A stretch of DNA of 34,068 bases, from assembly GCF_001580535.1 (NCBI RefSeq), contig NZ_LHZA01000127.1, positions 1 to 34,068 on the forward strand, read 5' to 3'. Both the position numbers and the translations under genes were made by a program. Below are positions 18,169-28,093 of this stretch, piece by piece. Source of the stretch: Acetobacter cerevisiae (GTDB lineage Bacteria; Pseudomonadota; Alphaproteobacteria; Acetobacterales; Acetobacteraceae). The first letter of the stretch is position 1; each line of letters opens with the position of its first letter. The notes beneath the pieces are model-generated. The model was not told the DNA's origin and searched no databases. It worked only from the letters and a program-made list of their open reading frames with translations.

Positions 18169-18671
18169 GCCATTCTTACCCCGGCTGCAATATGGCGGGC
18201 ACTGGCCCGATGGTGGGCATGGCAAATGGCGATTGCCAGCGCATCCGACGCATCGGCCCGCGCCACCTTAACCCCCGGCAGGAGGCGGCGCACCATCATT
18301 TCAACCTGATCTTTATCCGCAGACCCTGTGCCAACCACGGCCTTCTTGACCGCCAGCGCGCCATATTCCGCCACCGGCAACCCGGCCAGTGCCGGAACCA
18401 CCAACGCCACGCCACGGGCATAGCCCAGCTTGAGCGTGGCTGTGCCGTTGCGGTTGACATACGTCTCTTCCACCGCGGCTTCCGCCGGGTTGAGGCGGTC
18501 AATCAGGATTGTCAGGTTTTCATGCAGGACTTTCAGCCGGTCTGGCACACTGTCCGCACTGTTGGTTGCAATCACGCCGTTTTCGACGTGCCGCAACCGA
18601 TTACCCTCGACATCAATCACCCCCCAGCCTGTAAAGCGCAGGCCGGGGTCAATGCCGAGCAGGCGTACCAC
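18165..18671 (-). CDS. ruvC: RuvC, Holliday junction resolvase
   Basis: A 168-residue RNase-H-fold endonuclease that cleaves the junction held by RuvAB. The four acidic catalytic residues are visible: D8 in GIDPGL, a glutamate in AVEETY (about 69-70), and the aspartates of ADASDALA (about 140 and 143). The start is a GTG at 18671, two bases after the yebC stop (TGA 18676-18674), so coupling to yebC is likely. Order yebC-ruvCAB is widespread. Confidence 0.96.
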   Translation of the reverse strand: MVRLLGIDPGLRFTGWGVIDVEGNRLRHVENGVIATNSADSVPDRLKVLHENLTILIDRLNPAEAAVEETYVNRNGTATLKLGYARGVALVVPALAGLPVAEYGALAVKKAVVGTGSADKDQVEMMVRRLLPGVKVARADASDALAIAICHAHHRASARHIAAGVRMA

Positions 18672-18673
18672 CG

Positions 18674-19423
18674 TCAGGCTGACAGCTTTTCAGCAAGCTC
18701 GTCTGACAGATCAAAGTTGGCATAGACGTTCTGCACGTCGTCATGATCTTCCAGCACGTCCAGCAGCTTGAACAGGGTCCGGGCCTTTTCTTCATCAAGG
18801 CTGACCGTGTTTTCCGGACGCCAGTCCAGCTTGGCACTTTCCGGCTCACCAAAGCGGGTTTCCAGAGAATCCCGGACGGTGAAGAAGGCTTCGACCTCAC
18901 AGGTGATTTCATGCGTCGTGTCGGAAGAGACGACGTTTTCCGCACCGGCTTCAATCGCGGCTTCCAGCATCTCATCTTCAGACGCAACGGACAGCGGATA
19001 GGTAATCACACCCAGACGGCGGAACATGAAGGAAACGGAGTTGGTTTCCCCCAGAGAGCCACCGTATTTGGAGAAGGCTGCACGCACATCAGACGCCGTA
19101 CGGTTGCGGTTGTCGGTCAGACCTTCAACAATCACAGCCACACCCGCCGGGCCGTAACCCTCGTACCGCACTTCAATATAGTCTTCACCACCCGCAGCGC
19201 CGGACGCCTTTTTAATGGCGCGGTCAATGGTGTCCTTGGGCATATTAACGTCACGCGCCGCCGTAATGGCGGACCGCAGGCGCGGGTTGGATGCCGGGTC
19301 AGGCAGGCCGGAGCGGGTCGCTACAGTCAGTTCGCGGATGATCTTGGCAAACTGCTTGGACCGCTTGGCGTCCTGCGCGCCCTTGCGATGCATAATGTTC
19401 TTAAATTGGGAATGACCCGCCAT
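18674..19423 (-). CDS. yebC: YebC/PmpR-family protein
   Basis: A 249-residue protein of the YebC family, beginning with the hallmark [18 protein letters not shown], followed by [10 protein letters not shown] and the middle-domain segment [16 protein letters not shown]. Members have been described as DNA-binding transcriptional regulators and, more recently, as factors that relieve ribosome stalling; which applies here cannot be read from sequence. It sits between secA (34-base gap, no T-tailed terminator) and ruvC (two-base gap), the usual place. Confidence 0.95.
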   Translation of the reverse strand: MAGHSQFKNIMHRKGAQDAKRSKQFAKIIRELTVATRSGLPDPASNPRLRSAITAARDVNMPKDTIDRAIKKASGAAGGEDYIEVRYEGYGPAGVAVIVEGLTDNRNRTASDVRAAFSKYGGSLGETNSVSFMFRRLGVITYPLSVASEDEMLEAAIEAGAENVVSSDTTHEITCEVEAFFTVRDSLETRFGEPESAKLDWRPENTVSLDEEKARTLFKLLDVLEDHDDVQNVYANFDLSDELAEKLSA

Positions 19424-19457
19424 TTTCTCTTACCCTGTCCGTCGGCCCCGACGCGTC

Positions 19458-22181
19458 TTAAACCAGACGGCCGTGGCAATGCTTATATTTCTTCCCTGAC
19501 CCGCATGGGCATGGTGCGTTGCGCGGTGTTTCCCCCCAGCTTGAAGGATCATCCGGCATGATTGCACTTGCACCGATGGGCGTTGCCATTTCCGGTGCGG
19601 CTCCGGGGGAAAGACCGGGGCCGGCCTCAGATGCAAATCCCGGAATTTCCGGGCTGGCGTGAATTTCTGCCGTGTTGGCAAACGGGTCCACAGTTTCCTG
19701 CGGCGCCACTTCTACCCGCGCCATCAGAGAGACCACACGCTCGCGCATTTCTTCCAGCATGATGGTGAACAGCTGGAAGGCTTCGTGCTTGTACTCGTTC
19801 AGCGGATCTTTCTGACCATAGGCGCGCAGACCAATCCCCTGACGCAGCTGATCAAGCGCATGCAGATGCTCTTTCCACACCCCGTCATAGGTGGTCATCA
19901 GCACCTGTTTTTCAATAAAGCGCATCAGATCCGGGCCGAGGTTGGCGGCACGGGCAGCCTGTGCCTGTATGGCAGCCTGACTAATCCGGTTGGCCACTTC
20001 CTCAGCGTCCATCCCGTCTTCTTTCGCCCACTCCGCAATGGGCAGATCCAGCGCCAGAGTTTCCTGCGCGGCCTTGGTCAGCCCCTCGACATCCCACTGC
20101 TCAGCAAAGGATTTTTCGGGGATATGGCGGGCAACCATGGCATCCACCACATCTTCCCGCGCTTCATTAACAATACCGGAGACATCTTCCGTCGCCATGT
20201 ATTCCCGGCGCTGCGCGTAAACTTCCTTACGCTGGTCGTTCATCACGTCATCATATTTGAGCGTGTTTTTGCGCATGTCGAAGTTGCGGGCTTCGACCTT
20301 CTTTTGCGCCCGTTCCAGCGCCTTGCTCAGCCAAGGGTGAACAATGGCTTCCCCTTCCTTCATGCCCATTTTCTGGAACATGCCGCCCATACGGTCAGAC
20401 CCGAAAATCCGCATCAGGTCATCTTGCAGGGAGATAAAGAAGTGTGAGTTGCCCGGGTCACCCTGACGGCCAGCACGACCACGCAGCTGGTTATCAATCC
20501 GGCGGCTTTCATGCCGCTCGGTGCCGATCACAAACAGACCGCCTGCCGCTTTGACAATATCATGGTCGCGCGCAACGCGCTCCCGGATTGCCTGCGCCGC
20601 GGCGTCGCGTTCCGGCCCCTCCTCCATGCCGTCCAGCTCCTGGCCGATCAGCATTTCCACGTTGCCGCCCAGTTTGATGTCCGTCCCACGGCCCGCCATG
20701 TTGGTGGCAATGGTAATGGCACCGGGAGCACCGGCCTGTGCGACAATCTTCGCTTCCATTTCATGGAAACGGGCGTTCAGCACGTTATGGGGGATGCCTT
20801 CCTGCTTCAGCAGTTCAGACAGCGCCTCACTTTTCTCAATGGACGTGGTGCCGACCAGAATAGGCTGGCCGCGCTCATGCACCGTGTTGATCAGTTTAAC
20901 GACCGCGCCGAACTTTTCGGCTTCCGTCAGATAGATCTCGTCGTCTTCATCCTTACGGGCCACCGGACGGTTGGTGGGAATTTCCACCACATCCAGCTTG
21001 TAGATTTCCGCAAACTCGTCGGCCTCGGTCATGGCCGTGCCGGTCATGCCGGAGAGCTTGGGGTAAAGACGGAAGAAGTTCTGGAAGGTAATGGAGGCGA
21101 GGGTCTGGTTTTCCTGCTGAACCTCCACATGCTCCTTGGCTTCCAGCGCCTGATGCAGGCCATCGGAATACCGGCGGCCTTCCATCATACGGCCGGTGAA
21201 TTCGTCAATAATGACGACTTTCCCGCCCCGTACGATGTAGTCCACATCCCGTGAGAACAGCGTATGCGCCCGCAGGGACTGCTGCACATGGTGCACCACG
21301 GCAACATGATGCAGGTCATACAACCCGCCTTCATCCAGCACACCAGCGGCGCGGAGCAGTTCCTCAACCTTGTCGGACCCGGCATCCGTCAGCACAACGC
21401 TGCGGAACTTCTCATCCTTGTCAAAGGTTTCAGGGTCCTGCACCAGCTGCGCGACGACTTCGTCTACAGAGCGGTAGAGGTCTGAGCTGTCTTCAGCCGG
21501 GCCGGAGATGATCAGCGGGGTCCGCGCTTCGTCAATCAGGATGGAGTCCACCTCATCCACAATGGCGTGGTAGAAGGGGCGCTGAACCATCTCTTCCAGG
21601 CGATATTTCATGTTATCGCGCAGGTAGTCGAAGCCGAATTCGTTGTTGGTGCCGTAGGTGATGTCCGCGGCGTAAGCTTCCCGACGCGCTTCATCCGGCA
21701 TGTTGGGCACAATTGTGCCCGTGGTCAGGCCAAGAAAATTATACAGCCGCCCCATCTCGGCGGCGTCACGCGCGGCGAGATAATCGTTCACCGTCACCAC
21801 ATGCACGCCTTTACCAGCCAGTGCGCTGAGGTAGACGGCCAGCGTGGCGACGAGGGTCTTGCCCTCACCGGTGCGCATTTCGGCAATCTTACCTGCATGC
21901 ATCACCATGCCGCCAATCAGCTGCACATCAAAGTGGCGCATCCCCAGCACACGGCGAGACGCCTCCCGCGTGACAGCAAAGGCTTCTGGCAGAAGGTTAT
22001 CCAGAGTAGCCCCTTTGGCCAGCCGTTCCCGGAATTCTCCGGTTTTGGCAGCCAAAGCAGCGTCGTCCAGCGCCTGCATTTGGGGTTCCAGGGCGTTGAT
22101 TTCCGGCACGCGGCGCTGGAACATCTTGAGCGTCCGGTCATTGGCAGTGCCGAACAGGGCGCGGACGAAGCTTGCGAGCAT
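19458..22181 (-). CDS. secA: SecA, preprotein translocase ATPase
   Basis: A 907-residue motor that pushes preproteins through SecYEG. Seen: Walker A MRTGEGKT (102-109), Walker B in [52 protein letters not shown], and the C-terminal zinc/SecB-binding motif with cysteines 891, 893, 902 and histidine 903. The length is typical. The frame is open to 22310, but the family start [10 protein letters not shown] is at the ATG at 22181 with GGAAAGG about five bases upstream. A clear promoter lies at 22282-22310. It heads the long minus-strand block and is divergent from the periplasmic parvulin gene, which fits a protein-export theme. Confidence 0.98.
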   Translation of the reverse strand: MLASFVRALFGTANDRTLKMFQRRVPEINALEPQMQALDDAALAAKTGEFRERLAKGATLDNLLPEAFAVTREASRRVLGMRHFDVQLIGGMVMHAGKIAEMRTGEGKTLVATLAVYLSALAGKGVHVVTVNDYLAARDAAEMGRLYNFLGLTTGTIVPNMPDEARREAYAADITYGTNNEFGFDYLRDNMKYRLEEMVQRPFYHAIVDEVDSILIDEARTPLIISGPAEDSSDLYRSVDEVVAQLVQDPETFDKDEKFRSVVLTDAGSDKVEELLRAAGVLDEGGLYDLHHVAVVHHVQQSLRAHTLFSRDVDYIVRGGKVVIIDEFTGRMMEGRRYSDGLHQALEAKEHVEVQQENQTLASITFQNFFRLYPKLSGMTGTAMTEADEFAEIYKLDVVEIPTNRPVARKDEDDEIYLTEAEKFGAVVKLINTVHERGQPILVGTTSIEKSEALSELLKQEGIPHNVLNARFHEMEAKIVAQAGAPGAITIATNMAGRGTDIKLGGNVEMLIGQELDGMEEGPERDAAAQAIRERVARDHDIVKAAGGLFVIGTERHESRRIDNQLRGRAGRQGDPGNSHFFISLQDDLMRIFGSDRMGGMFQKMGMKEGEAIVHPWLSKALERAQKKVEARNFDMRKNTLKYDDVMNDQRKEVYAQRREYMATEDVSGIVNEAREDVVDAMVARHIPEKSFAEQWDVEGLTKAAQETLALDLPIAEWAKEDGMDAEEVANRISQAAIQAQAARAANLGPDLMRFIEKQVLMTTYDGVWKEHLHALDQLRQGIGLRAYGQKDPLNEYKHEAFQLFTIMLEEMRERVVSLMARVEVAPQETVDPFANTAEIHASPEIPGFASEAGPGLSPGAAPEMATPIGASAIMPDDPSSWGETPRNAPCPCGSGKKYKHCHGRLV

Positions 22182-22281
22182 GAAAACCTTTCCGGGACAA
22201 TGCGCGATTTCTCCTGTTTTCCATCCGGAACCAGACCGGCGAAAACATGAGGAGAACATCAGCATGGAGTGGCTCGGCTGC

Positions 22282-22310
22282 AAAATAGGACCCGGACCCG
22301 TTTCGGTCAA
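22282..22310 (-). promoter_or_regulatory. Sigma-70-type promoter of secA
   Basis: On the minus strand TTGACC (22310-22305) and TATTTT (22287-22282) are separated by exactly 17 bases. Transcription would start near 22275, leaving a leader of about 95 bases before the secA ATG. No SecM-like reading frame is evident in that leader. Confidence 0.6.
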
Positions 22311-22351
22311 CCAATCAGCCGTGTTTCTTCCCTCAGGGCAGGTCAGAGGGC

Positions 22352-22380
22352 TTGCAGGGCAGAATAGCCTCCTTCATAGA
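22352..22380 (+). promoter_or_regulatory. Sigma-70-like promoter of the parvulin gene
   Basis: TTGCAG (22352-22357) and CATAGA (22375-22380) are 17 bases apart and would start transcription about 30 bases before the ATG at 22418. The match is moderate but well placed. Confidence 0.45.
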
Positions 22381-22417
22381 TGATTGAGCAATTTTCCTTT
22401 GTTTAAGGTTTGTCCTC

Positions 22418-23362
22418 ATGCGTTTTTCCACCAAGGCCTCAGCTCTTGCAGCCACGGCCCTGATTGCCTCAGCCGTTCTTTCTGCTCCCTCTTTTGCAGC
22501 CCCGGCTACGGCCCCGGCAGCAGCTCCTGCCCCGCAGGCCTCAGCTCCCGCAGCTCCCCCGGCAGATCCCAAGGCGGTTGTCGCGACAGTCAACGGTGAG
22601 AAAATCACGATTGCGGACGTGCAGGACGCAGTCGGCAACATGCCTGACCAGATGCGTCAGCTACCCCCCAACGTGATCTACCCGATGCTGATCAACCAGC
22701 TGGCAGACCAGAAAGCCATCCAGATTGCCGCCCACAAGGATGGCCTGGACAAGTCTGCTGAAGTGAAAAAGATCATGGATGCCGCTGCAGCCAACGCCCT
22801 GCAGAACGCCTGGCTCTCCCGCGAAGTCATGCCGCACCTGACCGATGCCGAAATTCAGGCTGACTATCAGCAGAACTACGCTGGCAAGCCGCCGGAACAG
22901 GAAGTGCATGCCCGCCATATTCTGGTGAAGACGGAAGCCGAAGCACAGGACGTCATCAAGAAACTCAAAGCTGGTGAAGACTTCGCCAAGCTGGCGGCTC
23001 AGGTATCCACCGATACGGGCAGCGCCAAGCAGAATGGCGGCGACCTCGGCTGGTTCAAGAAACAGGACATGATCCCGGCGTTCTCCGATGCCGCTTTCGC
23101 CATGAAAAAGGGCGAAATCAGCAGCACCCCGGTCAAGAGCCAGTATGGTTTCCATGTTATTCAGGTGCTCGACACCCGCACGGACCCGATCCCGTCTCTG
23201 GATTCCGTCAAGGGCAAGATCCGTCAGTCTCTGATCCAGAAATACGTGCGTGAAGCCGTCGCCAAAGCAACCGCAGGCGTCAAGATCGTGCGTTTTGACC
23301 CCACCACAGGCAAGCCGCTGCCGGACGCTCCCGCTCCTGCCGCTGCCCCTGCAAAAAAATAA
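22418..23362 (+). CDS. Periplasmic peptidyl-prolyl cis-trans isomerase, parvulin type (PpiC/SurA-like)
   Basis: A 314-residue exported foldase. In order: a Sec signal peptide (cleavage around SFAAPA, residue 28), an alanine/proline-rich linker (about 29-52), a SurA-N-like chaperone region beginning VATVNGEKIT (about 55-145), and one parvulin domain (about 162-252) with VHARHILVKTE, NGGDLGWF and YGFHVIQV. The tail is proline/alanine/lysine-rich. It assists folding of exported and outer-membrane proteins. AAGG lies nine bases before the ATG. It is divergent from secA and is followed by a hairpin terminator before argJ. It could equally be annotated PrsA-like; the substrate range is unknown. Confidence 0.92.
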   Translation: MRFSTKASALAATALIASAVLSAPSFAAPATAPAAAPAPQASAPAAPPADPKAVVATVNGEKITIADVQDAVGNMPDQMRQLPPNVIYPMLINQLADQKAIQIAAHKDGLDKSAEVKKIMDAAAANALQNAWLSREVMPHLTDAEIQADYQQNYAGKPPEQEVHARHILVKTEAEAQDVIKKLKAGEDFAKLAAQVSTDTGSAKQNGGDLGWFKKQDMIPAFSDAAFAMKKGEISSTPVKSQYGFHVIQVLDTRTDPIPSLDSVKGKIRQSLIQKYVREAVAKATAGVKIVRFDPTTGKPLPDAPAPAAAPAKK

Positions 23363-23383
23363 TTTTCACTCCAGACTGACTAG

Positions 23384-23409
23384 CCCCGCCAGCCTGCTGG
23401 CGGGGTTTG
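23384..23409 (+). terminator. Hairpin terminator after the parvulin gene
   Basis: CCCCGCCAGC (23384-23393) and GCTGGCGGGG (23396-23405) form a very GC-rich inverted repeat (effective stem 8 bp), followed by TTT. The T run is short, so termination may be partial and allow readthrough into argJ, which starts 22 bases later. Confidence 0.65.
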
Positions 23410-23431
23410 CCGCTTCCAAGGACTTCGCGTT

Positions 23432-24676
23432 ATGGCGCACGCTCTCCCCGTCTCCCCCCTCGCTCGGCCTCTTCCGGAACTGAAGGAGGTGCGCGGGGTG
23501 CGCCTTGGCGCAGCTGAAGCTGGCATTCGCTACAAAGGCCGGACTGATCTTGTTCTGGCTGAATTTGCACCGGGCACCACGGTGGCCGGTGTCTTTACCC
23601 GTTCCAAATGCCCCGGCGCACCGGTTGACTGGTGCCGTGACAGCCTCCCCACAGGGGAAGCCCGCGCCCTCGTGGTCAATGCCGGGAACGCCAATGTTTT
23701 CACCGGCCGCGCGGGCCGTGAAACCTGTAAGGCCACGGCTGAGGCAGCCGCCCAGCTTGCTGGCTGCACGCCGCAGACGGTTTACCTCGCCTCCACCGGC
23801 GTTATTGGTGAGATTCTGCCGCATGAGCGCATGACGGCGGCCCTCCCGGCCCTGCATGACGCACTCTCTGAAAATGGCTGGGAAGCCGCCGCCCGTGGCA
23901 TCATGACCACAGATACCTTCCCCAAAGCCGCTGTGCGCACCGCAAAGCTGAACGGCACGGATGTCATTATTCAGGGTATCGCCAAAGGCAGCGGGATGGT
24001 CGCGCCAGACATGGCCACCATGCTGGCTTTTGTCGCCACCGATGCCGCCCTGCCTGCCTCTGTTCTGCAAGCCCTGCTGTCCGAAGGGGTCAAAACGACC
24101 TTCAACTGCATTACGGTTGATTCGGATACCTCCACCTCGGACATGGTGCTGCTGTTTGCCACCGGTGCTGCTGGCAATGATGAGCTTTCCGCCAGCACGC
24201 AGGCCAACGCCGCAGCCCTGACGGATTTCCGTGAGGCCCTGCAGGCCGTGCTGCATGATCTGGCCCAGCTTGTTATTCGTGATGGCGAAGGGGCAACCAA
24301 GCTCATGACCATCACCGTAACCGGTGCCGTTTCTGACGACTCCGCCTGGCGCGTCGCCATGGCCATTGGCAATTCTCCGCTGGTGAAAACCGCTGTCGCC
24401 GGGGAAGACGCTAACTGGGGCCGTGTCGTGATGGCCGTTGGCAAATGCGGAGAACCGGCAGACCGCGATACGCTGTCCGTCTCCATCGGCGGTGTGTGCA
24501 TTGCGCGTGAAGGCACTGTTGTGCCCGGCTATGATGAGACGCCGGTTGTGGCCCACATGAAGGGTCATGAAATCGACATCGACGTGGATCTCGGTCTTGG
24601 CGATGGCAAAGCCCGCGCATGGAGCTGTGATCTGACCCACGGCTATATTGATATCAATGGATCATACCGGAGCTGA
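23432..24676 (+). CDS. argJ: ArgJ, bifunctional glutamate N-acetyltransferase / ornithine acetyltransferase
   Basis: A 414-residue enzyme that recycles the acetyl group in arginine biosynthesis, transferring it from N-acetylornithine to glutamate. It self-cleaves before a threonine: the KGSGM motif (185-189) and MATML with threonine 196 are visible. Other family marks are NAGNANVFTG, STGVIGE, FNCITVDSDTSTSD and the ending DLTHGYIDINGSYRS. The length is normal. AAGGA nine bases before the ATG at 23432 supports the start. Position after a parvulin gene next to secA recurs in alphaproteobacteria. Whether it is bifunctional or only an ornithine acetyltransferase cannot be read from sequence. Confidence 0.97.
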   Translation: MAHALPVSPLARPLPELKEVRGVRLGAAEAGIRYKGRTDLVLAEFAPGTTVAGVFTRSKCPGAPVDWCRDSLPTGEARALVVNAGNANVFTGRAGRETCKATAEAAAQLAGCTPQTVYLASTGVIGEILPHERMTAALPALHDALSENGWEAAARGIMTTDTFPKAAVRTAKLNGTDVIIQGIAKGSGMVAPDMATMLAFVATDAALPASVLQALLSEGVKTTFNCITVDSDTSTSDMVLLFATGAAGNDELSASTQANAAALTDFREALQAVLHDLAQLVIRDGEGATKLMTITVTGAVSDDSAWRVAMAIGNSPLVKTAVAGEDANWGRVVMAVGKCGEPADRDTLSVSIGGVCIAREGTVVPGYDETPVVAHMKGHEIDIDVDLGLGDGKARAWSCDLTHGYIDINGSYRS

Positions 24677-24709
24677 CCGCGCTTTATCGCGCTTTAAGGA
24701 ACAGGCCTG

Positions 24710-25351
24710 ATGTCTTCTTCCGCTTTTCCTCCCGGCTGGGGGCAACCGTCTGGCGCACAAAACGGGGCAGGTTTCCCACAAGGGAATGGTAGCCAGCCTG
24801 TCTGGATTTATGCCGGGTTCTGGTGGCGTGTCTGGGCCTTCCTTATCGACAGCATTATCCTCACTGCGATGGATGCCGTTCTGGGATATTTCATCCTGCC
24901 GGACTTCAAGGTCCAGTGGGAAGAACTCCCCATCCCTGACAGTTCCGGCCAGACCGTCGATGTGGTGGACATTGCGCAACGCGTGCAGCCTGACACCATT
25001 TCCGTGCTCATCCCCCATATTCAGGTCGGTCACTGGCATCTGCCGGGGCTCCTGATGGCGCTGGTGCCGGCCCTGTATTTCATTTTGTTTGAGTCCTCCC
25101 GCTTCCGCGCCACACCGGGCAAGCGGTTGTGTCAGCTGGAAGTCACCACCCTGCAGGGTGAGCGCATTTCCATTGCGCGGGCGACTGTGCGGTTCCTGAT
25201 CAAGGCGTTCATCTCCTTCCCCTTCTTCCACATTGGGGTGCTGATGGTGGCCTTCACGCGCCAGAAACAGGGACTGCATGATCTGATTGCCGGAACGCTG
25301 GTCCTTCGCGCGGAAAACAGCCAGATCGTCACGTTCGACCGCCGGATGTAG
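24710..25351 (+). CDS. RDD-family membrane protein
   Basis: A 213-residue integral membrane protein. After a Gly/Pro/Gln-rich N-terminus (about 1-35), the RDD signature AGFWWRVWAFLIDSIIL provides the conserved arginine and aspartate in the first membrane segment. A second segment is around GLLMALVPALYFILF, followed by RATPGKRLCQLEV and a third hydrophobic stretch (IKAFISFPFFHIGVLMVAF), with KQGLHDLIAGTLVL near the end. The family is poorly characterised; some members have been proposed to transport ions. AAGGA lies nine bases upstream of the ATG and argJ ends 33 bases before it, so cotranscription with argJ is likely. Confidence 0.9.
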   Translation: MSSSAFPPGWGQPSGAQNGAGFPQGNGSQPVWIYAGFWWRVWAFLIDSIILTAMDAVLGYFILPDFKVQWEELPIPDSSGQTVDVVDIAQRVQPDTISVLIPHIQVGHWHLPGLLMALVPALYFILFESSRFRATPGKRLCQLEVTTLQGERISIARATVRFLIKAFISFPFFHIGVLMVAFTRQKQGLHDLIAGTLVLRAENSQIVTFDRRM

Positions 25352-25357
25352 TCCCCC

Positions 25358-25406
25358 ATCTGGCGGCACATCAGGCCTTCGGCTGCGCACCTTGTTACCG
25401 CCAGAT
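25358..25406 (+). terminator. Nested inverted repeat after the RDD gene, possible terminator
   Basis: ATCTGGCGG (25358-25366) and its exact reverse complement CCGCCAGAT (25398-25406) flank 31 bases that contain a second small hairpin (GCC-TTC-GGC). It starts a few bases after the RDD stop. There is no T run, so it may be Rho-linked or an mRNA 3'-end stabiliser rather than a classical terminator. Confidence 0.4.
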
Positions 25407-25489
25407 TTGCCCCTTACCATTTCTTCACACAGGGGGCCTGTAGTGTGCCCCTTTCCTGACCGACATTTTAAACAAGGATACGGCACGCC

Positions 25490-28093
25490 ATGGCGGCAGA
25501 GAGCCTGCACCAGAGCACGACCCGAGCCCTCACGGCTTCTCCACCTTTTTCTCTAGCCAGATTTGCCCTCGGGCTTTGCTTTGTCTGCCTTCTGGTTTTC
25601 GGGATTGCGCCCCGGCTGAGCAGCCAGGCTCTGGCCGCTGATACGGCTCCTGCCGCCGCTCCGGCAGCAGGAGCCTCCACAGGGAACCTCAGCCGTCAGG
25701 ATGCGGAACAGCTCCTCAGCGTTCTGAACGACCCCAAGAAGCGGCAGGATTTCACCAATACCCTGACGCTCATGGCCAAAGGCCTGCCTGTTGCGCAGCC
25801 CGCCGCAGCGCCTGCCGCCAAAAAAGACAATCCCACCGCTGTGATTGACAGTGACGTTAATTCCGAACTGGACGGTCTGACGACTGCTATGCGGGGTTAC
25901 ACCCAGAATTTTACGGCGCTGTTCAAGGATTTACGGTCAGTCGGTACGTGGTTCCATCAGCAAATCAGCAATCCGCAGTCTCGTCAGACTCTGATTGATG
26001 CGTTCAGTCGCGCCCTGATCATCATGCTAGTGGCTCTTGCTCTGGAACGGGCCACAAGCCTGCTGCTTAAAAAGCCACTGAATTCTGTAACAGCCCACGC
26101 CGAAACGCGTGAGCGGAAGCAGGAAGCCGCCGTTGCGGTGGAAAATGTGCAGGCCGCCACCTCCACCCCGGATGGTGACAACACCAAAACCCGTGCCGAT
26201 GACCAGCGCCGCCGTAATGAGGTGATGCGTTACCTCATCCGGGTTCCTTACAATGCTCTGCATTTCCTGCTCAAGCTGCTGCCCGTCGCGGTCTTCCTGG
26301 GCCTGGGTTATCTGGGGGCAGAATTTCTGACCACCACCCAGCAGGCCAGCACCGTCACCATCACGCTGACCAACGCCTATGTGGTGGCCCGCTGCCTGTA
26401 TCTGCTGGTTGAAACCGCTCTGGCGCCCCGTTCCCCCGCTATTCGTCTGGCTCCTGCCAAAGATGATACGGCACGGATGCTCACCCGCTGGTGGAACGTG
26501 CTGGTGGCAGCACCCTCCCTAGTCATCTGTCTTTCTACACTGGGGAGCGAGTTTAATCTGGCTCCGCGTGGTACGGAAGCCATGCTGCGCGCGGTGGTGC
26601 TGATCCAGCATCTGATTATTGCCGCGTTCATCTGGCGGGTCCGGCATATTGTGGCCAATGCGCTCCAACCCTCCGACAACATGCGCAAAAAAGCCTTCTG
26701 GGCCTTTGTTGGCACAATCGCGCGCTTCTGGTGGATTCCGGTCCTGTTTCTGGATATCGCGCTGTGGTTCGTGTGGGCGGCGCACCTGAAGGGCGGGTAT
26801 CAGTGGATTCTGCGCGGCACGGGCCTGACCTTTGCCTTTCTGGTCCTGTCCCGTCTGGTAGCCGTGCTGGCCTATGGCATGCAGGACCGTCTGTTTCGGA
26901 TTAGTGATACGGTTGAGGCGGAATATCCCGGCCTGCAGAAGCGGGCGGACTATTACTACCCGTTCGTGCGGCGTGTGCTGACCATTGTCATTGTGTTCAT
27001 GACCTGCGTGATCATCGCGCAGAGCTGGGGCCTGCCGAGCTTCCAGTTCTTCTTCCACTCTCCGCTGGGCTCACGTCTGGTCGGGGCGGCTCTCAGTCTG
27101 GCCATTGGGGCAACCATTGCCGCCTTGGCATGGGAAGTCATCAATGGTCTGCTGAACAAGCAGATCGACCGTTATACCTCATCCTCTCAGGCCTCCCGCG
27201 CGACACGTCTGCGCACGGTGCTGCCCATTATCCGCACCGTACTGCTGGCTATCATCATTATCGTGGTTTCGGTCACCACCCTTTCGCAGATTGGCATTAA
27301 CGTCACACCGCTGCTGACGGGTGCGGGAATTATGGGTGTGGGTCTGTCCTTCGGTTCCCAGAGTCTGGTGAAGGACGTTATCACCGGCTTCTTCATGCTG
27401 GCGGAAGATGCCATTCAGGTCGGCGACTGGGTCACCACCGGGGGCGTTTCCGGCACGGTGGAACATCTGTCCATCCGGACGCTGCGTGTGCGCTCCATTG
27501 ATGGTGACCTGCACATCATCCCGTTCTCATCCGTCACGTCCATTGCCAACACGGGGCGCGGCTTCAACCAGATTATCGTCAAACAGGTGCTGGATCTGAG
27601 CGAAGACTCCGTGAAAGTCGCCAAGCTGATGGCCAGCGTTGTGGCCCAGATGCGGACCGAAGATGCCTTCAGCCACATGATCTTCTCGGATTATGCTGAT
27701 CTGGGTGTGGATAAGACGGACAGCAACGGCGCTGTGCTGGTCGGTGCCATCAAGACTGCGCCGATGATGAAGTGGAAGGTGCAGCGTGAATTCTACCGTC
27801 GTCTGGCCAACCTGATGGTCGAAGCCGGGGTGAAATTCTACACACCGACGTCCTATTACACCACGCCGCCGGGCAACAGCATGCATCTGGCTGTGGACAA
27901 TGTGCCGGATACCATGACGCCAGCCGCCCATGCGCAGCAGCCTAAGCCTGTTGCCCCTGAGCCTGTGCCTCAGCCCTCCGCTGAAGAAAAAAAGGCGATT
28001 GAAGCCGCAGAAAAATCTGACACAGGCCTGCAAAAGCCTGAAGATGAAAGCTCCCCTGCTGCTGCTTTTGGAGAAGGTCCGCCCCATGCCTGA
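25490..28093 (+). CDS. Large MscS-family mechanosensitive channel (YbiO-like)
   Basis: An 867-residue inner-membrane channel. Seen: a signal/first membrane segment (about 22-45), a periplasmic region with SVLNDPKKRQDFTNTL that resembles the N-terminal domain of E. coli YbiO, many hydrophobic segments between about 165 and 610, then the MscS core. The core holds the pore-lining helix region around LTGAGIMGVGLSFGSQSLVKD (about 605-625) and the beta-domain start GDWVTTGGVSGTVEHLSIR. The C-terminal ~70 residues are proline/alanine/glutamate-rich. Such channels open on osmotic downshock to release solutes. AAGGA precedes the ATG by 11 bases. Its last 8 bases overlap the next gene, implying coupled expression. 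The assignment to MscS is firm; YbiO rather than another large MscS is probable. Confidence 0.93.
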   Translation: MAAESLHQSTTRALTASPPFSLARFALGLCFVCLLVFGIAPRLSSQALAADTAPAAAPAAGASTGNLSRQDAEQLLSVLNDPKKRQDFTNTLTLMAKGLPVAQPAAAPAAKKDNPTAVIDSDVNSELDGLTTAMRGYTQNFTALFKDLRSVGTWFHQQISNPQSRQTLIDAFSRALIIMLVALALERATSLLLKKPLNSVTAHAETRERKQEAAVAVENVQAATSTPDGDNTKTRADDQRRRNEVMRYLIRVPYNALHFLLKLLPVAVFLGLGYLGAEFLTTTQQASTVTITLTNAYVVARCLYLLVETALAPRSPAIRLAPAKDDTARMLTRWWNVLVAAPSLVICLSTLGSEFNLAPRGTEAMLRAVVLIQHLIIAAFIWRVRHIVANALQPSDNMRKKAFWAFVGTIARFWWIPVLFLDIALWFVWAAHLKGGYQWILRGTGLTFAFLVLSRLVAVLAYGMQDRLFRISDTVEAEYPGLQKRADYYYPFVRRVLTIVIVFMTCVIIAQSWGLPSFQFFFHSPLGSRLVGAALSLAIGATIAALAWEVINGLLNKQIDRYTSSSQASRATRLRTVLPIIRTVLLAIIIIVVSVTTLSQIGINVTPLLTGAGIMGVGLSFGSQSLVKDVITGFFMLAEDAIQVGDWVTTGGVSGTVEHLSIRTLRVRSIDGDLHIIPFSSVTSIANTGRGFNQIIVKQVLDLSEDSVKVAKLMASVVAQMRTEDAFSHMIFSDYADLGVDKTDSNGAVLVGAIKTAPMMKWKVQREFYRRLANLMVEAGVKFYTPTSYYTTPPGNSMHLAVDNVPDTMTPAAHAQQPKPVAPEPVPQPSAEEKKAIEAAEKSDTGLQKPEDESSPAAAFGEGPPHA

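Noticed and set aside
23366..24640. Minus-strand frame of 424 codons opposite argJ
   Set aside because: argJ on the plus strand has every family motif; the antisense frame has none.
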